Origin: Paludicola sp. MB14-C6
GTDB lineage: Bacteria; Bacillota; Clostridia; Oscillospirales; Ruminococcaceae
Direction: 5' to 3'
Length of the DNA stretch: 64,000 bases
Assembly: GCF_030908625.1 (NCBI RefSeq)
Contig: NZ_CP133133.1
Span: 868,001 to 932,000, forward strand
Shown here: positions 33,400 through 42,445 of the stretch, in pieces
How the letters are laid out: every line of letters starts with the position of its first letter
How positions within the stretch are numbered: position 1 is the stretch's first letter
Translations under genes and position numbers: made by a program
The notes under the pieces: generated by a model
What the model was told of the DNA's origin: nothing
Databases searched by the model: none
Seen by the model: only the letters and a program-made list of their open reading frames with translations

Positions 33400-34443
33400 A
33401 TGAAATCATTAATTGATCAATTAGATCAAGAACATAATTTAAGCCAATCACAGCTTACAACATTATTGCAAAACATTACTCCGGAGTTGAGCGAATACTT
33501 ATTTGAAAAAGCTAGAGCGACTTCACAAAACTATTTTGGAAATGCAATATATACAAGAGGGTTAATTGAGTTTACAAATTATTGTAAAAACGATTGCTAC
33601 TATTGTGGAATACGAAAAAGCAATTCAAATGCTATTCGCTATCGTTTAACAAAAGAGCAAATACTCTCTTGCTGTAAACAAGGTCACGAGCTTGGATTCC
33701 GCACCTTCGTATTGCAAGGTGGAGAAGATGGCTTTTTTACCGATGAAAAAATGGTCGATATTATTTCGTCTATAAAAAAAGCATTCCCCGATTGTGCTAT
33801 AACCTTGTCTATTGGGGAAAAAAGCTATGATTCCTATCAAAAATTTTATAATGCCGGTGCTGACCGCTATTTATTGCGCCATGAAACTGCAACGGATAGC
33901 CACTATGCATCATTACATCCTAAAAATTTGCTGTTAAGTACAAGAAAGCAATGTTTACAAGATTTAAAAGAGATTGGCTATCAAGTGGGAACAGGTTTCA
34001 TGGTCGGCTCTCCGTATCAAACAATAGAAAACCTCGTTGCTGATTTACAATTCATTAAAGAATTCTCACCCCATATGATAGGCATTGGGCCATTTATTCC
34101 ACATAAAGATACACAATTTGCAAGTGAGCCTGCCGGCACATTGGAACTCACTCTATTTTTAATTGGTGTGCTTCGTTTATTGCTTCCTAATGCACTTATA
34201 CCTGCAACTACTGCATTGGGTACGATTGACCCAACCGGTAGAGAAAAAGGTATATTAGCAGGAGCCAATGTCGTTATGCCAAACCTCTCTCCTACTTCAG
34301 TACGAAAAAACTATTCCCTATATGACAACAAAATCTGCACAGGTGACGAAGCGGCAGAATGCAGACTATGTTTAGAAAAAAGAATGAACAAAATCGGTTA
34401 TTACCTATCTAGTGAACGAGGCGATTTTCAACCAATAATCTAA
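33400..34443 (+). CDS. hydE: [FeFe] hydrogenase maturase HydE (radical SAM)
   Basis: A radical SAM enzyme involved in building the H-cluster of [FeFe] hydrogenase. Cys62, Cys66 and Cys69 (NYCKNDCYYCG) bind the SAM [4Fe-4S] cluster. A second set C-x7-C-x2-C (CTGDEAAECRLC) near the end matches the accessory cluster site of many HydE proteins. TRGLIEFTNYC, LQGGEDGFF and RHETATDSHYASLHP are characteristic. HydF, HydG and the hydrogenase are not in this window. It is followed by tcdA after 21 bases. Confidence 0.93.
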   Translation: MKSLIDQLDQEHNLSQSQLTTLLQNITPELSEYLFEKARATSQNYFGNAIYTRGLIEFTNYCKNDCYYCGIRKSNSNAIRYRLTKEQILSCCKQGHELGFRTFVLQGGEDGFFTDEKMVDIISSIKKAFPDCAITLSIGEKSYDSYQKFYNAGADRYLLRHETATDSHYASLHPKNLLLSTRKQCLQDLKEIGYQVGTGFMVGSPYQTIENLVADLQFIKEFSPHMIGIGPFIPHKDTQFASEPAGTLELTLFLIGVLRLLLPNALIPATTALGTIDPTGREKGILAGANVVMPNLSPTSVRKNYSLYDNKICTGDEAAECRLCLEKRMNKIGYYLSSERGDFQPII

Positions 34444-34464
34444 AAAGGATGGCTTATAAAACCT

Positions 34465-35220
34465 ATGTTAAATGAATTTTCAAGAACAGAGCTTTTACTC
34501 GGACAAAAAGCAATGCAAAAACTCAAAGATTCTACTGTGGCTGTTTTCGGCGTAGGCGGTGTTGGATCATATACCGTTGAGGCACTTGCAAGAAGTGGTG
34601 TTGGACATCTTGTATTAATTGACGATGATAAAGTCTGCTTAACAAATATTAACCGTCAACTGATTGCCACAAGAAAAACGGTTGGCAAAAACAAAGTAGA
34701 AGTAATGCAGGATCGTATTTTGGAGATTAACCCCAATGCCAAAGTTACGATTTTTCAAGCGTTTTACACCAAAGATAATGCGGATGAATTTCATTATAGC
34801 GATTGGTCTTATATTGTGGATGCAATTGATACCGTTTCATCCAAACTGCTTTTAGTTGAAAAAGCGAAAGAATACAATGTTCCAATTATGAGCAGTATGG
34901 GCGCAGGCAACAAACTGGATCCAACCAAATTTGAAGTCGCCGATATTTTTAAGACCTCAGTTTGTCCGTTAGCAAGAGTAATGCGCTATGAGCTGCGCAA
35001 AAGGGGAATTAAAAAATTAAAGGTTGTTTACTCCAAAGAAGAAGCGCTTACTCCAATTGAAACAGAATCCAATAGCTGCAATTCGCATTGCATATGCCCA
35101 CCCGATACTGCAAGAAAATGCACGAAACGCAGACAAGTACCGGGAAGCGTTGCTTTTGTCCCTTCTGTTGCCGGATTAATCATTGCAGGGGAAGTAATAA
35201 AAGATTTAATCAAAGAATAA
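34465..35220 (+). CDS. tcdA: tRNA threonylcarbamoyladenosine dehydratase (TcdA, ThiF/MoeB-like)
   Basis: An E1-like adenylating enzyme that cyclises t6A37 in tRNA to ct6A. FGVGGVGSYTVEALARSGVG binds ATP, DDDKVCLTNINRQLIA and DAIDTVSSKLLLVE follow the ThiF pattern, and NSCNSHCICPP lies in a cysteine-containing loop typical of this family. FSRTELLLG at the N-terminus and the C-terminal PGSVAFVPSVAGLIIAGEVI are hallmarks of TcdA (YgdL). Probably co-transcribed with hydE. Confidence 0.92.
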   Translation: MLNEFSRTELLLGQKAMQKLKDSTVAVFGVGGVGSYTVEALARSGVGHLVLIDDDKVCLTNINRQLIATRKTVGKNKVEVMQDRILEINPNAKVTIFQAFYTKDNADEFHYSDWSYIVDAIDTVSSKLLLVEKAKEYNVPIMSSMGAGNKLDPTKFEVADIFKTSVCPLARVMRYELRKRGIKKLKVVYSKEEALTPIETESNSCNSHCICPPDTARKCTKRRQVPGSVAFVPSVAGLIIAGEVIKDLIKE

Positions 35221-35226
35221 ATGAGT

Positions 35227-35252
35227 ATTCCCCTAGCCTAAAGCAGGGGAAT
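35227..35252 (+). terminator. Hairpin after tcdA
   Basis: ATTCCCCT and AGGGGAAT arms with a 10-base loop; no T run. Weak terminator or processing stem. Confidence 0.4.
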
Positions 35253-35272
35253 AGAAAAAGTGAGGGAATATT

Positions 35273-36214
35273 GTGCAAACCAGCAAGTATTCGTTAATAC
35301 AAATTAATGATTTACTCATAGAAGACAAGGTTGGAAATCATTTAATATCAATCAAGCCCGGCTCTTATTGTACTTTTAATAAAATCACTCCAACAAATGC
35401 AAGGCATTATCATAAATGCTATGAGCTTTGCCTTGTTACGGAAGGTTCTGGACTTTTTATTTATGGTAACGATATCATGACTGTAAAAAAAGGCGATGTT
35501 TTTATTGCGGATCCCGATGTGTTACATGAAATTACTGTACAAACAGAAAATCAAGAATCTCTTTCTTCATTAAATCTCTTTTACTTTTCTTTTCATTTAT
35601 TCCACAATGACGCGCCAGCAACCAACCAACCCGAAGAAATCATTATTTCAAAATTTCTCAACAATCACAGTATTTTAAAAAAATCGCAACAGCATATGTT
35701 ATCTTACTTGAATTTTCTTTATGATTATTCAAAAGCACGAGAAAACGGAAATAACAAAAAAATTATAACCTATAGCATTGAGCAATCGGTGAAAGGCTTT
35801 ATTTATGAATGTATGATGCTATTATCAAAGCAAACCCGATCATCAAAAAAATATAATGAAATTTCAAATAATATTATTGATACTGCTTTAGATTATATTT
35901 CATTGCATATAACAGAAAAAATTACATTAGAAAAATTATCAAATCATTGTAATACATCAAAGAGAAACTTGCAATTACTCTTTAATCAATACCTCAACAC
36001 AACTATTATTGATTATATAAATAACAGAAGAATGAGTCTTGCAAGTAGCTATTTACGTATGAACTTTCGTATTAATGATATTGGTCCCCATGTAGGCATT
36101 GAAGACCCTGCACAATTTTGCAGAGTCTTCAAAAAATACTATGGAATATCTCCAAAAAAATATCAAATGCAGTTTGCTTCAAACGGTATGTTATATGGTG
36201 CCGATTTTAAATAA
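35273..36214 (+). CDS. AraC family transcriptional regulator
   Basis: A 313-residue sugar-responsive regulator. The N-terminus is a cupin (NARHYHKCYELCLVTEGSGLFIYGNDIMTVKKGDVFIADPDVLHEI), and residues 205-300 carry two helix-turn-helix units (ITLEKLSNHCNTSKRNLQLLFNQYL and RINDIGPHVGIEDPAQFCRVFKKYYGISPKKYQ). The start is GTG, behind AGGGA. It converges with, and overlaps by 8 bases, the ROK kinase of the mannoside locus, which it probably controls (inference). Confidence 0.9.
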   Translation: MQTSKYSLIQINDLLIEDKVGNHLISIKPGSYCTFNKITPTNARHYHKCYELCLVTEGSGLFIYGNDIMTVKKGDVFIADPDVLHEITVQTENQESLSSLNLFYFSFHLFHNDAPATNQPEEIIISKFLNNHSILKKSQQHMLSYLNFLYDYSKARENGNNKKIITYSIEQSVKGFIYECMMLLSKQTRSSKKYNEISNNIIDTALDYISLHITEKITLEKLSNHCNTSKRNLQLLFNQYLNTTIIDYINNRRMSLASSYLRMNFRINDIGPHVGIEDPAQFCRVFKKYYGISPKKYQMQFASNGMLYGADFK

Positions 36215-37142
36215 ATCTTTGCGAATAAGCTGCAATTCCGATTAAAGCACTTTTGGATAAATCCTTTGAAAGAGCTACTTTAGGTTTAAGCGGAAATATT
36301 GCCTGATAAAAACTATCTTTCATCAAAGAAAATGCGTTTGATATTCTTCCACCCAATACCAAAACTTGCGGTTCAAATGTAAAAAAGTACTTCCCAAGTG
36401 CTGAACCTAACAATGCCCCGAATTGAATAAAAACGTCTTTTGCTTGTTGGTTACTTTGTTCTGCTAACTGTTGTAATTGCTTAACATCCACTTGTTGTAT
36501 ATCAAATCCATGACTTTTTGCAATAGCAAGGATATTTCGCTTTGAAATATAGTCATCAATAATACTATCTTGAAATGGAGCATCAAAAATCATTCCGCTT
36601 ACTGGAATTCCTTTTTTGCCTTTTACAAGGTTTCCATCTTCAATAAAACTAGAACCACAACCCGTTCCTAATGTTATAAAAGCGGCTTTATGAAATCCTT
36701 TTGCTTCACCATTTACATATTCGCCCAATGCAAATGCAGTAGCATCGTTTTCGTATACAATTGGAATATCTGCTGATAGCTTTGAATCATTCAAAGCTAT
36801 CAGCTTTTTGCGTATTTCTTCTGTAACATTCACTTGATATAAATCATCAAATTTATCTAAGCTTTGCATTAAACTAATTCCCTTTTCATAATCAAAAGGG
36901 CCCGGAAATGCAATTGCAAGACTTTTAATTGAAAAATCTGTGCCTTTTAGTTGATCTATTTGCTTTTTAAATATAGCTATTAAGTTCTCCACAATTTCAT
37001 CTTTAGATTGTTTAGACTTTGAATCGTACATTCTATAGGAATCTTCTATCAATGTAAGCTCTTTTGATTGCGGGTTTTGTTCAATTAACGCTGATTTAAT
37101 AGAACTGCCACCTACATCTAACGCAATTATATATTCTTTCAA
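36207..37142 (-). CDS. ROK family sugar kinase of the mannoside locus
   Basis: Probable cytoplasmic hexose kinase, plausibly for mannose given the neighbours. DVGGSSIKSALIE, AIAFPGPFDYEKG, YENDATAFALGE with the catalytic Asp, TLGTGCGSSFI and LVLGGRISNAF follow the ROK pattern. The zinc motif CxCGxxGC of other ROK kinases is absent; the segment where it would lie reads GKKGIPVSGMIFDAPFQDSIIDDY. The start is TTG, behind AAGGGTGG. Together with the downstream isomerase it could feed mannose into fructose 6-phosphate. An IS200-type element lies just upstream and may have cut it off from the isomerase gene. Confidence 0.85.
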   Translation of the reverse strand: MKEYIIALDVGGSSIKSALIEQNPQSKELTLIEDSYRMYDSKSKQSKDEIVENLIAIFKKQIDQLKGTDFSIKSLAIAFPGPFDYEKGISLMQSLDKFDDLYQVNVTEEIRKKLIALNDSKLSADIPIVYENDATAFALGEYVNGEAKGFHKAAFITLGTGCGSSFIEDGNLVKGKKGIPVSGMIFDAPFQDSIIDDYISKRNILAIAKSHGFDIQQVDVKQLQQLAEQSNQQAKDVFIQFGALLGSALGKYFFTFEPQVLVLGGRISNAFSLMKDSFYQAIFPLKPKVALSKDLSKSALIGIAAYSQRFI

Positions 37143-37169
37143 AAATAAACCACCCTTTTCTTAATATAA

Positions 37170-37900
37170 ATCAAAACCACTAGTGAACTAGTGGTTTGCT
37201 CAGACCCTAGAAGGGTCAACTCGTGCTGACCCCTCAAAGGGGTGCTGAAAGTTTGTCATCGCATCACAATTACAGGCAGCCACTATAAGTGGCTGTTTGT
37301 TTTTTGCCCTATTTCACTTGATTACCCGTAAACGGGTCCGTATATTCTTTAAATGAAATTTGGTCTTTTGCATAATCTTCTTCTAATTGGTTTCGAATGT
37401 ACTCTGCTATTTTCTTTTCATTTTTTCCTACTGTATCTACAAAATAACCTCTACACCAAAAATTTCGTGATCCATATTTATATTTTAAATTTGCATGCCT
37501 ATCGAATATCATCAGTGCACTCTTACTCTTGAGTGTTCCTACAAACTGTGATATACTCATATACGGTGGAATACTTACTAACATGTGTATGTGATCTACA
37601 CATGCCTCCGCTTCTATTATTTCCACTTTCATTTCTGTGCATAATTTTCGAAATATTTCACCTACATCTCTTCGCAAATCTTTATAAATTATTTTTCTTC
37701 TATATTTTGGTGCAAACACTATATGGTATTCGCACCTATAACTTGAATGTGCTGTCTGTTTTACTTCATTTTTCATTGCTTAATTCCTCCTTGTTATCTT
37801 TGTGATACGGTCGCCAAACCGTCACTATTTTAACATGGAGGTTTTATTTTTGCCAAGGCTTTTTTACCTACCCCTGGTAGAACCAGGGGTTTTATTAAGC
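37170..37900 (-). mobile_element. IS200/IS605-family insertion sequence (tnpA only)
   Basis: An IS of about 0.73 kb. The right end hairpin AAACCACTAG/CTAGTGGTTT is at 37174-37197, the left end hairpin CCCCTGGT/ACCAGGGG at 37871-37889. Single-strand transposing IS200 elements carry such subterminal hairpins and make no target duplication, so exact ends are uncertain. It sits between two genes of the mannoside locus, next to a terminator hairpin. Confidence 0.7.
37309..37776 (-). CDS. tnpA: IS200-type transposase TnpA (HUH, Y1)
   Basis: A 155-residue single-strand DNA transposase. The HUH pair is His62/His64 in DHIHMLVSIPP, and the catalytic Tyr is Tyr126 in KKIAEYIRNQ. YRCEYHIVFAPKYRRK and GSRNFWCRGYFVDTVG are typical. 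Length is normal, so it looks intact and possibly active. AAGGAGG precedes the start. No tnpB or tnpC accompanies it. Confidence 0.95.
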   Translation of the reverse strand: MKNEVKQTAHSSYRCEYHIVFAPKYRRKIIYKDLRRDVGEIFRKLCTEMKVEIIEAEACVDHIHMLVSIPPYMSISQFVGTLKSKSALMIFDRHANLKYKYGSRNFWCRGYFVDTVGKNEKKIAEYIRNQLEEDYAKDQISFKEYTDPFTGNQVK

Positions 37901-37920
37901 CTAAAGGCAACAACCAAAGT

Positions 37921-37946
37921 AAGGTGTTCTGTAAACAGAACACCTT
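37921..37946 (-). terminator. Hairpin after the mannose-6-phosphate isomerase gene
   Basis: AAGGTGTTCTGT and ACAGAACACCTT arms, perfectly paired, but without the T run expected of a terminator. The adjacent IS may have separated the hairpin from it. Confidence 0.55.
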
Positions 37947-37958
37947 AACAATGAAAAA

Positions 37959-39713
37959 CTAATTTCGAACATATGCTTTAATTGTTGCGAGTGTTTCCCC
38001 ATTGCAGTTTTCAGTTGGACTAATTACGTACTCGCCAACACTTGCAGGAATAATAAATGTTTCTGCGTAATGAACAGTAAATGGCTCAAATGCATTTGTT
38101 GGACTTGAAACAACAGCTTCCTTACCCTCAACTAAATTCAACACATTAACCCCATCATTTGTATTATGAGTAACCGGCTTTGTAAACCAATGACGTCTTG
38201 TTTCTATAAATTCACGCTTATGAAGGCCTGTTCTTTCTTCAATATAACCATCGCCGTCACTTATTTTTTCAACTTGATCAACTAAGTTTTCTTTTACCCA
38301 TTTTGTATCACGATCAAATTGAATCACTTTTTCACCATGAGCCAAATGGATTGGACGTGGTCTGCCGTCTAATCCTAATCTACCCCAGTCCCATAGTTTA
38401 AATGTAAAGATGTATGGAGTTGCACTAATTTCTAATACCATTGCATTTTTACCGGAACAATGAACGGTACCTGCCGGTATCAAGAAATGGTCATGTTTTT
38501 TAGCTTTAAAACAGTTTACATACTTATCTGCATCAAAAAGCTTTTCACCGGTTTCAGCAACACGCAGATCCTCAATCATTTCTTGTGAGTTTATGTTTTC
38601 TTTTACACCAAGGTAAACAGTTGCATCTTCACCAGCGTCTAACATGTAGTAGCTTTCATCTTGTGTATAATGCATTCCAAAATTTTGTTGAATATATTCT
38701 GTAAGCGGATGTACTTGTAAGCTTAAGTTTCCGCCATCTATCGTATCAAGGAAGTCAAAGCGAATTGGAAACTCTGCACCAAAACGAGCATGGTTTTTAT
38801 CTCCTAGTAGATTTCTTGGTTGATATAATACAAGATTGATGGATGGAATTTCAATTTCAATCTCATCTATTTTTAAAATTAAGCTGTTTTCCTCAGGAAC
38901 ACAATCGAAACACCAAGCAAAGTTTTTTTGGGTTTTATCTAAACCACAAACTTCTTTCATCCATTGACCGCCCCAAACACCTGGGTCAAAGAATGGTACT
39001 ACACGAAATGGTTGCTCAGCAGCTTGTTTTAAGCCAGCAAGATGAGCTTCTTTTGTCATCATCTTTGGTTCATTCGAAATTGTAGAATCTAGAATATAAT
39101 CCATTTTTTCAAACAAAGAAGTTTTATGACGATCTAATACACGCCAATCAATAAAGAATGCACGCTTATATTTACGAAGAATTTCTTCATCATAGTTGTC
39201 TGCACACCAGTTTGCAACTTCATTTCTACGCATACGAAGTTGTAGTTCCCAACGTGGCATATCTGCATAAACGATAATATCTTTTTGTTCTATTAAGCTT
39301 GCGCCTATACCATATACAATTACAAGACCTGTTTCAATTGCTGCGATGTCAGCATTTATTTTTGCAAGCTTATCTTTGCAGAAAAATTCTTCAATTTTAT
39401 GACAAGACAATACACCGAATACACGATCGTTTGTAATATTGCGATTTAACATTGCTTGTATTTGTTCGTTAGAATGATTTGCTTCACTTATGGATATCAT
39501 AGAAATAGGTTTTAATTGTTTCAACAATTCAAGTAACTCTTGTTGATTCACACCATGATAGCAATCTAATGCTAATACCACTTTGTCCTTTGAGAAAGAA
39601 TCCACTTTACGTTTTAACTCGTCTATAATTCTTTGTCCGGCAAATGCATGATTTTGAAAACCGTTTACACGCACAAATGGTTTTTTATCATAATTGGAAT
39701 ACCCTTTAACCAT
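37959..39713 (-). CDS. manA: Mannose-6-phosphate isomerase with N-terminal extra domain
   Basis: Interconverts mannose 6-phosphate and fructose 6-phosphate. The C-terminal 350 residues are a class I cupin isomerase: WGGQWMKEVCGL, NLSLQVHPLTEYIQQNFG with Gln and His metal ligands, ESYYMLDAGEDATVYLG, PAGTVHCSG with the late His, and LWDWGRLGLDGRPRPIHL. The first 230 residues are an added domain (KDKVVLALDCYHGV, VIVYGIGASL, DMPRWELQLRMRRNE) reminiscent of P-loop kinases but without a Walker A motif. The catalytic pair is therefore fused to a degenerate domain of unknown role. Divergent from GH38. Confidence 0.85.
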   Translation of the reverse strand: MVKGYSNYDKKPFVRVNGFQNHAFAGQRIIDELKRKVDSFSKDKVVLALDCYHGVNQQELLELLKQLKPISMISISEANHSNEQIQAMLNRNITNDRVFGVLSCHKIEEFFCKDKLAKINADIAAIETGLVIVYGIGASLIEQKDIIVYADMPRWELQLRMRRNEVANWCADNYDEEILRKYKRAFFIDWRVLDRHKTSLFEKMDYILDSTISNEPKMMTKEAHLAGLKQAAEQPFRVVPFFDPGVWGGQWMKEVCGLDKTQKNFAWCFDCVPEENSLILKIDEIEIEIPSINLVLYQPRNLLGDKNHARFGAEFPIRFDFLDTIDGGNLSLQVHPLTEYIQQNFGMHYTQDESYYMLDAGEDATVYLGVKENINSQEMIEDLRVAETGEKLFDADKYVNCFKAKKHDHFLIPAGTVHCSGKNAMVLEISATPYIFTFKLWDWGRLGLDGRPRPIHLAHGEKVIQFDRDTKWVKENLVDQVEKISDGDGYIEERTGLHKREFIETRRHWFTKPVTHNTNDGVNVLNLVEGKEAVVSSPTNAFEPFTVHYAETFIIPASVGEYVISPTENCNGETLATIKAYVRN

Positions 39714-39754
39714 ATTTTATCATTCTCCTTATTTTATTTGATTTCATTATAGGA

Positions 39755-39776
39755 CATTCTTATTTGAAAAAGAATG
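39755..39776. promoter_or_regulatory. Candidate operator at the manA promoter
   Basis: CATTCTT and AAGAATG inverted repeat with 8 bases between, adjacent to a minus-strand TATAAT at 39746-39751. Fits a site for the nearby AraC regulator or another repressor; low confidence. Confidence 0.35.
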
Positions 39777-39917
39777 ACAATATACGCAAAAAAATTGATA
39801 AATTGTGCAAACCTAATGAAACATCTCAATGAAATTATGCCTTTAAAATACAGATTTTGCAACCGTATTATGATGAATATAATAATTTTTTTATATAAAT
39901 TGCGTAAATTTTTTTTA

Positions 39918-39946
39918 TTGAATGTGATTACCTTTTTTGCTATAAT
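39918..39946 (+). promoter_or_regulatory. Promoter of the alpha-mannosidase gene
   Basis: TTGAAT, 17 bases, TATAAT; about 62 bases before the start codon. Confidence 0.65.
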
Positions 39947-40007
39947 GAAGCCACAATAATATAGCTTATTATTTACAAATTTTAAAATATGATTAGGAGA
40001 TTGTACT

Positions 40008-42398
40008 ATGAACCGCAAAATTAAAGATATTTATGTGGTACACCATTCCCACACTGACATCGGCTACACTGATTTACAAGAGAGAGTAGTTTACACACAC
40101 ATTGATTATATTCGTTCTGCAATAGATATTATCAAAAAAGGATATGAAAACAATACAGGTGATAAAAACTTTAAATGGAACTGCGAAACCTATTTTTGCG
40201 TTGAGAAGTTTTTAGAAGAAGCAACAGAGCAAGAAAAATCCGACTTCTATGACCTTGTTAAAAAAGGTAATATTGGTATTTCCGGAACATACCTAAACTT
40301 TAATGACCTAGTTGATAAAGCTGTTTTAAACAAAAGAACTAAAGAAATGGTTTCTATTTTTGAAGCACAAAATATACCTGTTAAAGCTGCTATGAATGCT
40401 GACATTAACGGTATTTCAATGGGTGCTCGTGATGTTTTCATTGACAATGGTATTGAATTCTTATTTACTAATATACACACCCATCATGGTATGTATCCTT
40501 TATATCATAACCAAACTCCTTACTTTTGGGAAAATGAACAAGGCAAAAAATTATTAGTATTTAGCGGCGAACATTACAATTTAGGAAATGCACTTGGTAT
40601 TGTGTACAATAAAAATATTAACTTCATGACTCAAAACTATTTTGGCAAACAAAATGCGTTTGATTCTCATATTGAAACATTAAAATTTAACGTTGATAAA
40701 TGTTTTGAGCAATATTTAGAATATAATTATCCATACTCTTTCTTAGTAACTAGTGTTTCCGGCGTATTTAGTGATAATGCACCTCCAAACACAAACATTC
40801 TTCGCACAATTGAGGCGTTTAACGAAACTTATGGTGAAGAAGTAACTATGCATATGGTAACTGTAGAAGAACTATACCATCTCATCAAGGAAGAAATAAA
40901 AGATGCTCCAACCTACAAAGGTGATTTGAATGACTGGTGGGCAAACGGTGTTGGTAGTACTCCATACGCTGTAAAACATTATAAAGAAGCACAACGTATG
41001 TATCATTTGTGTGAACGTTTGAATAAAAAAGCAAATGCTGCAAAAGATTGCTTTACTCGTGAAGCAGAAGACAACTTAATGTTATATGCAGAGCACACAT
41101 GGGGACATTCTTCTACGATTACCAACCCATATGATACCATGGTACAAAATCTTGATATTCGTAACACAAGTTATGCTTCTAAAGCTCATGAATCAGCTGC
41201 AAAAAATCTAAACCGTATTCAACATAAACTTGGCGACAAGCTTCGTTACTATGATTTAGATGGTAAAATTAAAGCTTTTAATGCCGGCTCACAAGAAGGC
41301 AAAATGCCGGTTGAATTCTATGTAGAAACTATGCGACTACCGGGTGTGAAAATTACAAATGCAAAAACTGGTGAAGTGATACCTGCTCAACTATCTGCTC
41401 ATCCACGTGGTGTATTAGTTAGCTTCCTAGATAACTTCGCTGCTCATGAAGAAAAAGAATATACTTATGAGCAACAACCGGAAGCAGACACAACATTCAA
41501 TACCCGTATTGCTTATGTTGGAGCTGAAAGAATTCGAGATATCGTAACCGATTATGATAACACATACACCTTAAAATATGGTATTGAAAACGACTTTATG
41601 AGAATCTCTTATGAAATCGGTAAAGGTGTTACAAGCTTCTTTAATAAATTGGAAAACAAAGAAATGTTAAAAGATGGCTACGCAAAATTCTTTACCCCTA
41701 TTTATGAAAATACAGAAATTCGCACTGATGTTTATGAAGAGCGCCGTGTTATCGGTAGAAATATTCGTGGCATTCATGCAAAACAATATCAAGCAGAGCT
41801 AAGTGATATTAAAGTAATCGAAAATGGTTCTGTATTTACAATGATTGAATTGGTTTATAACCTTGAAGGAACTTACCATAGCTCAGTTGTAATCAAGTTA
41901 TATCGTGAAATACCAAAATTAGAATTCAAATATAAACTTGCAAAAACACTTTCTGAAGATATTGAAAGCATCTTTATGCCGCTAAGCCTTGATATGAATA
42001 GTAGCGAACTGTTTATCAACAAAGGGGACACCATCATGCGCCCTGGTATCGACCAAATTCCAGGTACTTGTATGGAATATTATACTGTTGACAATGGTGT
42101 TATCTATACAGGAAAAGAAAGCAATGTGTTAATCCAATGTAAAGACGTTCCATTGATTTATATGGGAGAAATGAAACATCATCCGATTGTTCTTTGCGAT
42201 AATAAACCGGAAAACAACAAACGAGATGTTTACTCATGGGTTATGAATAACACTTGGGAAACAAACTTTAAAATGGACTTATCCGGTTTCACAGAATATT
42301 GTTACACAGTTGATATTATCAAAGCAACTAATATCAATAATAGTTTTGAAACATTAAAAGATAATGCATTTGGCGTTGTAACTTTTATTACTGAATAA
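40008..42398 (+). CDS. Glycoside hydrolase family 38 alpha-mannosidase-like protein
   Basis: A 796-residue cytoplasmic enzyme, no signal peptide. His15 and Asp17 in HHSHTDIGYTD are zinc ligands, and Asp132 in NADINGIS is in the position of the retaining nucleophile. NIHTHHGMYP, GTYLNFND and EHTWGHSSTITNP are consistent with GH38. The C-terminal half is beta-rich, as in the family. It likely cleaves alpha-mannosides from host or plant glycans, with the products going to the ROK kinase and isomerase encoded on the other strand. Confidence 0.85.
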   Translation: MNRKIKDIYVVHHSHTDIGYTDLQERVVYTHIDYIRSAIDIIKKGYENNTGDKNFKWNCETYFCVEKFLEEATEQEKSDFYDLVKKGNIGISGTYLNFNDLVDKAVLNKRTKEMVSIFEAQNIPVKAAMNADINGISMGARDVFIDNGIEFLFTNIHTHHGMYPLYHNQTPYFWENEQGKKLLVFSGEHYNLGNALGIVYNKNINFMTQNYFGKQNAFDSHIETLKFNVDKCFEQYLEYNYPYSFLVTSVSGVFSDNAPPNTNILRTIEAFNETYGEEVTMHMVTVEELYHLIKEEIKDAPTYKGDLNDWWANGVGSTPYAVKHYKEAQRMYHLCERLNKKANAAKDCFTREAEDNLMLYAEHTWGHSSTITNPYDTMVQNLDIRNTSYASKAHESAAKNLNRIQHKLGDKLRYYDLDGKIKAFNAGSQEGKMPVEFYVETMRLPGVKITNAKTGEVIPAQLSAHPRGVLVSFLDNFAAHEEKEYTYEQQPEADTTFNTRIAYVGAERIRDIVTDYDNTYTLKYGIENDFMRISYEIGKGVTSFFNKLENKEMLKDGYAKFFTPIYENTEIRTDVYEERRVIGRNIRGIHAKQYQAELSDIKVIENGSVFTMIELVYNLEGTYHSSVVIKLYREIPKLEFKYKLAKTLSEDIESIFMPLSLDMNSSELFINKGDTIMRPGIDQIPGTCMEYYTVDNGVIYTGKESNVLIQCKDVPLIYMGEMKHHPIVLCDNKPENNKRDVYSWVMNNTWETNFKMDLSGFTEYCYTVDIIKATNINNSFETLKDNAFGVVTFITE

Positions 42399-42411
42399 CT
42401 TAATTTCACAA

Positions 42412-42441
42412 AACTCCAAGAAAGAAATCTTTCTTGGAGTT
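42412..42441 (+). terminator. Terminator of the GH38 gene
   Basis: AACTCCAAGAAAG and CTTTCTTGGAGTT arms, with a short T-rich tail. Its right arm includes TTGGAG, 17 bases from the next extended -10 promoter. Confidence 0.7.
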
Positions 42442-42445
42442 TGTT

